NCBI GenBank assembly: GCA_900544875.1
Contig: UQWS01000025.1
Span: forward strand, 1-25,278
Reading direction: 5' to 3'
DNA length: 25,278 nucleotides
Origin: an uncultured Collinsella sp.
GTDB taxonomy: Bacteria > Actinomycetota > Coriobacteriia > Coriobacteriales > Coriobacteriaceae
Shown: piece after piece, positions 20,115 through 25,278 of the stretch
Layout: the number at the start of each line of letters is the position of its first letter
Numbering within the stretch: position 1 is the stretch's first letter
Made by a program: the position numbers and the translations under genes
Notes under the pieces: model-generated
What the model saw: the letters and a program-made list of their open reading frames with translations, nothing else
Told to the model about the DNA's origin: nothing
Databases searched by the model: none

Positions 20115-23100
20115 ATGCTGGATCTCAGAGTTATTTGCAAAAGGTACGTTACGCAGTCGTTTACGCAGGTAGCGCTCGACAGCGTAAGCCTGTCTTTTCG
20201 CGATAACGAGTTTGTAGCCATCCTGGGTCCTTCGGGCTCGGGTAAAACTACGATGCTCAACGTCATTGGTGGACTCGACCATTTCGATTCCGGCGACCTG
20301 CTGATCGATGGCATCTCGACCAAGGACTTCAGCGACCGCGATTGGGATGCCTACAGAAACAATCGCATTGGCTTTGTGTTTCAGAGCTACAACCTCATTC
20401 CGCATCAGAGCATTTTGGAAAACGTGGAATTGGCGCTTACACTCACGGGCGTGGGACATGCCGAGCGCCGCCAGCGTGCGCGTAAGGCGCTCGAGGCGGT
20501 TGGTCTGGGCGAGCACGTTGACAAACGCCCGAACCAGCTTTCGGGCGGGCAGATGCAGCGCGTGGCCATTGCCCGCGCCTTGATCAACGACCCCGAAATC
20601 GTGCTGGCTGACGAGCCGACCGGCGCCTTGGACTCAACGACATCCGTGCAGGTTATGGATTTGCTCAAGGACGTTGCGCGCGATCGTCTGGTCATCATGG
20701 TCACGCACAATCCCGAGCTGGCGTACCAGTACGCCACGCGCATCGTCAGCCTGGCGGACGGCAAGGTCACCGACGATTCAGATCCCTTTGATGCTACCGA
20801 GGCCGCGCGTCGCGAGGCCAAGCCCACGCGCAAAACCTCGATGAGCTTTGTGACGGCGCTGGGGCTTTCTGCCCGAAACCTCATGACCAAGAAGGGCCGT
20901 ACGGCCATGACTGCCTTCGCAGGTTCGATTGGCATTATTGGTATCGCAGCGATTCTGGCGCTCTCCAACGGCGTAAACGGCTACATCAAAAAGGTCGAGG
21001 AGGACACGCTCTCAAGCTACCCGCTTACGATTTCCAAACAAGATTACGACCTGTCGTCCATGATGGGCGGACAGGGGGCTACCGATGAGGAGGTATCCAA
21101 GGGCGAGGCCTCGTCCGATGACGCTACCGGTGGCAAGGCTAAGGGAACGGATAAGATTCCCGTGGTCACGGCCGTAAAGGATATGTTCGCAAGCGTTAAA
21201 TCTAACGATATGACGAGCTTTAAGGCATGGCTTGACGGCGGCGGTGACGGTATCGACAAAGAGGTCAACGCTATCCAGTACGGCTACGGCGTGACGCCGG
21301 TTGTCTATCGTTTGAGCAAGGGCGACGAGAGGCCCGTTCGGCTTGTTCCCAACGCTATGACCGAGGCCATGAGCGGAGGCGCAAGCTCGGCGGCAACGGT
21401 GAGCATGGATTCCATGGGGACCTCGGTCTTTAACGAGATGATTGACGACCAGAGCCTGCTCGACAGCCAATACGATGTCGTTGCCGGCCATTGGCCCACG
21501 TCCGCCAACGAAGCCGTGATGGTGCTTTCGGACCGCGGCACGGTGGGCGACTATACGCTCTATAGCATCGGCGCGCTGGATATCGATGAGCTCAACGACC
21601 TGGTCAACAGCGCCATGACGGCCGACGGCAAGGTCGAGACGCCCGAGACCGGCACCGACTTTACCTACGACGATGCGCTGTCCACGACATTTAAGGTGTT
21701 GTCGCCGGCCGATGCCTATCGCAAAAACGAAGAGACCGGCATGTGGACCGACATGTCTGGCGACGCCGACTTTATGGCCGCCAAGGTTGCCGACGGTATT
21801 GACGTGCGCATTGTGGGCGTGGTGCGACCCAACGAGACGGCCAACGCGAGCGCATTGACTCCGGGCATTGCCTATACGCATGCGCTGACTTGCCAGCTTA
21901 TGAAGCGCGCCGCCGATTCGCAGATTGTGCAGGAGCAGCTTGCCCACCCCGAGACGGATGTCTTTACGGGCAAAACCTTCGACGAGCTGCAGAGCGAGGC
22001 CAAGCAAGGCGTGGATCTGAGCAGCATGTTCAGTGTGGACGAGGCGGCGCTCAAGAGCGCGTTCTCGTTCGATGCATCTGCGCTCTCGGGTGCGGCCGGC
22101 GGCATGGACCTTTCTAGCCTTGATTTGTCCGGGCTGGATATTGACCTTTCGGGTGTTGGGCGAGACATCGACTTTAGTGACATCATGGCCAAGGCGCCGG
22201 CTCCGGATTTCTCGGGCATCTTTGACGGTCTGGAGCTCACGCCCGAGCAAATGCAGCAGGTGGGAACGCTTGCCAATCAGCTGTTTGAGGGCTTTATGCA
22301 GTCCGACCAGTTTAAGGCGCTGTCGCCCGAAGACCTTAAGGACGCGTCAAAGCTTGCTGCCGCATTCTCGACGTATCTTGAGCATGATGCCGACGCCCAG
22401 CAATACCTGGCTCAGCTCAGGGCACTCGGCGGCGATGCCCTGGCCGAGCGTCTGCAGCAGGTGATGGGCGACTATGTGCAAAAGCAGCTGGCTCCGTATT
22501 TGCAGCAGTCTATGGATCAGGTGATGAAGGCGGTCAGCGAGCAGATTGCGACGACGGTATCAACCCAGCTCAAGGCGGGTGCGGCAGGGCTCATGGACCA
22601 AATGGCGACGCAGATGTCTTCGAGTTTTGCCAACTTGGCGAGCGCCATGCGCGTGGATGCAAACGCCTTTGCTCGCGCTATCCACTTTAACATGGACGCT
22701 GAGGACCTGAGTTCGCTCATGATGAGCTATGCCAAGGCGTCGAAGCTCACCTACGACAACAATCTGACCACGTTGGGCTATGCGGACGAGGCGGACCCCA
22801 TTTCGGTCAAGATTTTCCCGCGCGACTTTGAGGCCAAGGAGCGCGTGCTCGATTATATCGATGCGTACAACAAGCAGGTCAAAGCCGCTGGTCACGATGA
22901 GCAGGCAATCTCGTATACCGACTACATGGGCATCATCATGGGCTCGGTGACCGACATCGTAAACACCATCAGCTTGGTGCTCATCGCATTCGTGAGTATC
23001 AGTTTGGTGGTGAGCTCCATCATGATCGGCATCATCACCTACATCAGCGTGCTGGAGCGCAAAAAGGAGATTGGCATCCTGCGCGCGATCGGCGCGTCAA

Positions 23101-23369
23101 AGCGCAACGTGGCAAACGTGTTCAACGCTGAGACCTTTATCGAAGGCCTCATTGCCGGCGTCTTTGCCATTGTCGTCGTGGTGGCCGTGAGCTTTCCGGT
23201 TAATGCCTGGGCGCTTGCGGCCAAGCAGGTGCCCAACCTGATGAGCCTGCCCGTTCAAGACGCGCTGATGCTCATTGTAATTTCGGTGCTGCTGACGGTC
23301 GTTGCCGGCCTGCTGCCGGCTCGCAGCGCATCCAAGAAAGACCCTGTGGAAGCCCTACGCTCCGAATAA
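20115..23369 (+). CDS. ABC transporter, ATPase-FtsX permease fusion
   Basis: A 1084-residue MacB-type fusion. ATG 20115 is chosen because GAGAGG precedes it and the ABC domain starts at once; the upstream extension is repeat-derived. The ATPase (1-225) has Walker A GPSGSGKTT (38-46), Q-loop Gln90, signature LSGGQ (142-146), Walker B IVLADEP (162-168) and His198. Transmembrane helix 1 is at about 264-286. Residues about 288-948 form a very large extracytoplasmic domain, then FtsX helices at about 951-978, 1009-1032 and 1048-1068, with RRKEIGILRAIGASKRN-type coupling text (984-998) and the family ending PARSASKKDPVEALRSE. The outer domain includes an Asp/Ser/Leu-rich repeated stretch (about 650-705; SSLDLSGLDIDLSG) and a long helical, Gln-rich region. 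Likely a mechanotransmitting exporter of lipoproteins, peptides or drugs; the substrate is unknown. Confidence 0.93.
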   Translation: MLDLRVICKRYVTQSFTQVALDSVSLSFRDNEFVAILGPSGSGKTTMLNVIGGLDHFDSGDLLIDGISTKDFSDRDWDAYRNNRIGFVFQSYNLIPHQSILENVELALTLTGVGHAERRQRARKALEAVGLGEHVDKRPNQLSGGQMQRVAIARALINDPEIVLADEPTGALDSTTSVQVMDLLKDVARDRLVIMVTHNPELAYQYATRIVSLADGKVTDDSDPFDATEAARREAKPTRKTSMSFVTALGLSARNLMTKKGRTAMTAFAGSIGIIGIAAILALSNGVNGYIKKVEEDTLSSYPLTISKQDYDLSSMMGGQGATDEEVSKGEASSDDATGGKAKGTDKIPVVTAVKDMFASVKSNDMTSFKAWLDGGGDGIDKEVNAIQYGYGVTPVVYRLSKGDERPVRLVPNAMTEAMSGGASSAATVSMDSMGTSVFNEMIDDQSLLDSQYDVVAGHWPTSANEAVMVLSDRGTVGDYTLYSIGALDIDELNDLVNSAMTADGKVETPETGTDFTYDDALSTTFKVLSPADAYRKNEETGMWTDMSGDADFMAAKVADGIDVRIVGVVRPNETANASALTPGIAYTHALTCQLMKRAADSQIVQEQLAHPETDVFTGKTFDELQSEAKQGVDLSSMFSVDEAALKSAFSFDASALSGAAGGMDLSSLDLSGLDIDLSGVGRDIDFSDIMAKAPAPDFSGIFDGLELTPEQMQQVGTLANQLFEGFMQSDQFKALSPEDLKDASKLAAAFSTYLEHDADAQQYLAQLRALGGDALAERLQQVMGDYVQKQLAPYLQQSMDQVMKAVSEQIATTVSTQLKAGAAGLMDQMATQMSSSFANLASAMRVDANAFARAIHFNMDAEDLSSLMMSYAKASKLTYDNNLTTLGYADEADPISVKIFPRDFEAKERVLDYIDAYNKQVKAAGHDEQAISYTDYMGIIMGSVTDIVNTISLVLIAFVSISLVVSSIMIGIITYISVLERKKEIGILRAIGASKRNVANVFNAETFIEGLIAGVFAIVVVVAVSFPVNAWALAAKQVPNLMSLPVQDALMLIVISVLLTVVAGLLPARSASKKDPVEALRSE

Positions 23370-23400
23370 TGTGACAAAGGGACAGTCCCTTTGTCACATT
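23368..23400. repeat. GACAAAGGG palindrome, copy 2
   Basis: Perfect 15-bp arms, AATGTGACAAAGGGA (23368-23382) and TCCCTTTGTCACATT (23386-23400), enclose a 3-nt CAG loop. The left arm includes the last two bases of the ABC-transporter stop codon, and 6 bp separate the right arm from the convergent gene's stop. Such a position could stabilise or end both transcripts, although no T run is present. Its core repeats that of the element at 19922-19958. Confidence 0.85.
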
Positions 23401-23406
23401 GGGTGG

Positions 23407-24540
23407 CTAGCTCGTTTTGCCCATCAATGTGATACGGATGCTTGGATGGGTGTACTCGTCAAATTCATCCTCGGGATCCGTGTCAAACGAATAGTACGTT
23501 TTGACGGGGTCGTCACTCGTCCTGATAGAGATTCTCTCGTAGAGCGAACCGTTCAAAAAAGTCTGCCTAAACTCTTCGGGGAGCTTTTGCGGTGCCAGGA
23601 GCTCGGGACTCACGGTCTTGACGTCTACGGTTTGGACAGCAGAGGAAAGCTCGTCCAAGTCGAGCTCGATGCGGGCGAGGTTGTCCTCAAGGCTCGCGCT
23701 GGGGTCGACCTCTGCCGCGTAGCTCACTTCCTTGAGTGTCCCCTTGTTGTCAAAGTCCAGATAGGTATAGGCCTTCTGGGTACCTGAGTCGCCTTCGTGC
23801 AGATAGCCGCGGACGTGATAGCCGTAATCTTGATATCGCTCGTAAGGGTCATCGGCGGACACGTACTCGCATGCGGGCTCTAATGCCTTGCGGGCGATGG
23901 CGATCTGCTCGGCCGCGGCCGCGGCATTCTCCTGCATCTCGATGTTTCCCTGCGCCAGCTGTGGGATATAGGCACCACACACGATTGCGAGGGGCAGCGC
24001 CACAAGCGCGACGATCCACTTTTTTGCACGGGGGACGGGCACGCCACAGGCCTCTGCCATGGCCTTTGCGTTGGCAAAGCTTTCGGTAAGCACATCTGCT
24101 GCGGTGGCGACGGCGCCTACGGCAGCGGCGACTTCTGCCGCGCCGCCCAGGTTGCGCGCGGTCTCGTTGTCGCTGTTCTTGAGCAGGCGCGCGGCGGCCT
24201 GCGTACCGATAACACCTGCGATTTGTGCCGAGCGGTCTTTCTCAGCCTGCTCGACGACGAGTCGGTGCTGCATTTCTTTCCACTGCTTGCCGCGCATGCC
24301 AAAGCGCGGCGCGAGCGCGCAGTAGCAGAAGATGGCGAGCTCGACGGCGGTGAGCGCCAAGGCGGTCATCATGCCCGTCTCCTGGAAGCTTTCATGATGG
24401 AAGACGATATCGTCAATCATTTCGAAGGGAATGATCAAAAAAGGCAGCACAAACGCCATGGCAAGCGCCGCGCCGGCAACCTTGGGACAGATGCAGTATC
24501 GCTGGATGCGCTTACGTTCTTGTTCGGAAAGTGTTGCCAT
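23407..24540 (-). CDS. Membrane protein of unknown function
   Basis: A 377-residue protein. ATG 24540 is preferred over the 18-codon-longer frame because AAGGAT lies just upstream and the extension is Pro/Arg-rich. Transmembrane helices are predicted at about 20-42, 57-77 and 174-192. Between the second and third helix is a cytoplasmic Ala-rich helical region (GTQAAARLLKNSDNETARN, AAEVAAAVGAVATAADVLTE) with coiled-coil character. The C-terminal 180 residues are extracytoplasmic (VSADDPYERYQDYGYHVRGY; TYLDFDNKGTLKEVSYAAEV). I recognise no named family. It follows a DUF3592-like gene by 63 bp on the same strand, so the two are probably one transcription unit. Confidence 0.75.
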   Translation of the reverse strand: MATLSEQERKRIQRYCICPKVAGAALAMAFVLPFLIIPFEMIDDIVFHHESFQETGMMTALALTAVELAIFCYCALAPRFGMRGKQWKEMQHRLVVEQAEKDRSAQIAGVIGTQAAARLLKNSDNETARNLGGAAEVAAAVGAVATAADVLTESFANAKAMAEACGVPVPRAKKWIVALVALPLAIVCGAYIPQLAQGNIEMQENAAAAAEQIAIARKALEPACEYVSADDPYERYQDYGYHVRGYLHEGDSGTQKAYTYLDFDNKGTLKEVSYAAEVDPSASLEDNLARIELDLDELSSAVQTVDVKTVSPELLAPQKLPEEFRQTFLNGSLYERISIRTSDDPVKTYYSFDTDPEDEFDEYTHPSIRITLMGKTS

Positions 24541-24603
24541 GGCTGATCCTTGGTGTCGTGGCGGTCGTTGCGGCGCATGGGGCGCGGGGCGCATCAGTTT
24601 GAG

Positions 24604-25131
24604 CTAGCGCTGGATAAGAACATAGAGCAAGATGCTCATCGCGATGAGCAAGAAGCCTGCGATGTTAAACATCAGTGTGGCAAAGTTGCCCACGATGGGG
24701 CGTTCGACATAGCTTTTGTCTGGGTTGCTGGGGTTGTAGTACACGGTCATTTGGCTACCGAGGGGCCAAAGCTGCTCCGCGAGGGTGCCTAGGCGGGCGA
24801 TGGGGCCTGTCTGCACGTGCAGCCAGCCCTTGGCGTCTTCGTAGGCGGTGGCTTGCGTGCGGATGGGGAGTCCCGACAAGCTTTTGGTCTTTATGCCACG
24901 GAATTGTTTTTTCGCGCGGTATTGCGTGCCGTCGACGGTGTATTCCAAAACGGGATTCATTCTGCCTTCACCCATAAAGCGATGGTCGATGACCGTCCCC
25001 ATGGTCACGGCGGTACAGGCCTTGGCTTTCTTGCGGGCGGCGGCCTTCATGAGCGCGCTCACTCCGATAAGCAGGATGCCGATGCCCCCAACCAAGATGA
25101 GCGCGAGCAGGGATATCTGCGACGTGGTCAC
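24604..25131 (-). CDS. DUF3592-like membrane protein
   Basis: A 175-residue protein starting at GTG 25131, with AAAGGAG 6 nt upstream. Transmembrane helices at about 6-28 and 152-172 bracket an extracytoplasmic beta-rich domain. That domain includes NPVLEYTVDGTQYRAKKQF and GSQMTVYYNPSNPDKSYVE; the V.V.YNP..P..... signature and the two-helix layout are those of DUF3592. The function of the family is unknown. It is upstream of the 377-residue membrane protein in a likely operon. A TATACT hexamer (25175-25170 on the minus strand) is a candidate -10 without a clear -35. Confidence 0.8.
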   Translation of the reverse strand: MTTSQISLLALILVGGIGILLIGVSALMKAAARKKAKACTAVTMGTVIDHRFMGEGRMNPVLEYTVDGTQYRAKKQFRGIKTKSLSGLPIRTQATAYEDAKGWLHVQTGPIARLGTLAEQLWPLGSQMTVYYNPSNPDKSYVERPIVGNFATLMFNIAGFLLIAMSILLYVLIQR

Positions 25132-25278
25132 GGTGTTCTCCTTTGGCGCGATACCGTCATATGTGACTCAGTATAGAGAATCCCGCCATCGATGAGCTAT
25201 TGCGGGGGGTGTTCCTATAGTTTTGTCAACTGGGCAATGCTGTTTTCAAGATTGAATCGCGACATGCTAACGCCAGGC

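Noticed and set aside
25176..25278. Right-edge sequence with TTGTCA
   Set aside because: No frame, repeat or promoter pair could be supported before the window ends.

Overview
The window looks like chromosomal DNA of a high-GC Gram-positive actinobacterium of the class Coriobacteriia, most likely Collinsella or a close relative. This is judged from codon use, the ParE/ParC pair, the sortase- and Tat-type surface protein, the CD1871A/NapH-like/TlpA cluster and the recurrent GACAAAGGG...CCCTTTGTC palindromes. No rRNA, tRNA or CRISPR array was seen.

Layout: (1) 1-618 is a scar. It holds the N-terminus of an IS30-family transposase running off the left edge, a 36-bp perfect palindrome, a 31-codon truncated gene start with a good ribosome binding site and three 17-bp operator-like repeats upstream, then the terminator of the next operon. 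(2) 619-4902 (minus) is a two-gene type II topoisomerase operon, parE-like then parC-like. (3) 4903-6420 holds a hairpin-rich intergenic stretch and a frameshifted DUF5067/DUF4352-like lipoprotein gene with its terminator. (4) 6463-11992 (minus) holds a LuxR-type regulator followed by a 1455-residue cell-wall protein with a Tat-like signal and an LAGTG sorting motif. (5) 11993-12580 is a poorly explained intergenic stretch. (6) 12584-14106 (plus) is a PadR regulator/DUF1700 membrane protein operon with a clear promoter; its downstream genes look reduced to a short membrane stub and a PspC-like remnant. (7) 14263-14946 is an orphan gene of unknown function.

(8) 15071-15972 is a graveyard on the minus strand: a frameshifted AAA ATPase fragment, a 63-bp echo of the parC 3' end, and an arginase-family fragment missing metal ligands. 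(9) 15973-17783 (minus) is an OmpR-type response regulator and histidine kinase pair. It is divergent from (10) 17874-19907 (plus), three genes: a 48-residue CD1871A-type CXXC membrane peptide, a NapH-like polyferredoxin membrane protein and a thioredoxin-fold lipoprotein. Together these look like a membrane electron-transfer module delivering reducing power to the outside of the cell, possibly under control of the divergent two-component system. (11) 20115-23369 is a 1084-residue ABC ATPase-permease fusion with a very large extracytoplasmic domain, bracketed by two copies of a GACAAAGGG palindrome. (12) 23407-25131 (minus) is a pair of membrane proteins, one DUF3592-like and one of unknown function. 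25176-25278 contains nothing I can name.

The most interesting intact unit is the redox cluster with its divergent two-component system. The most informative decayed features are the IS30 junction and the 15.0-16.0 kb fragment array.
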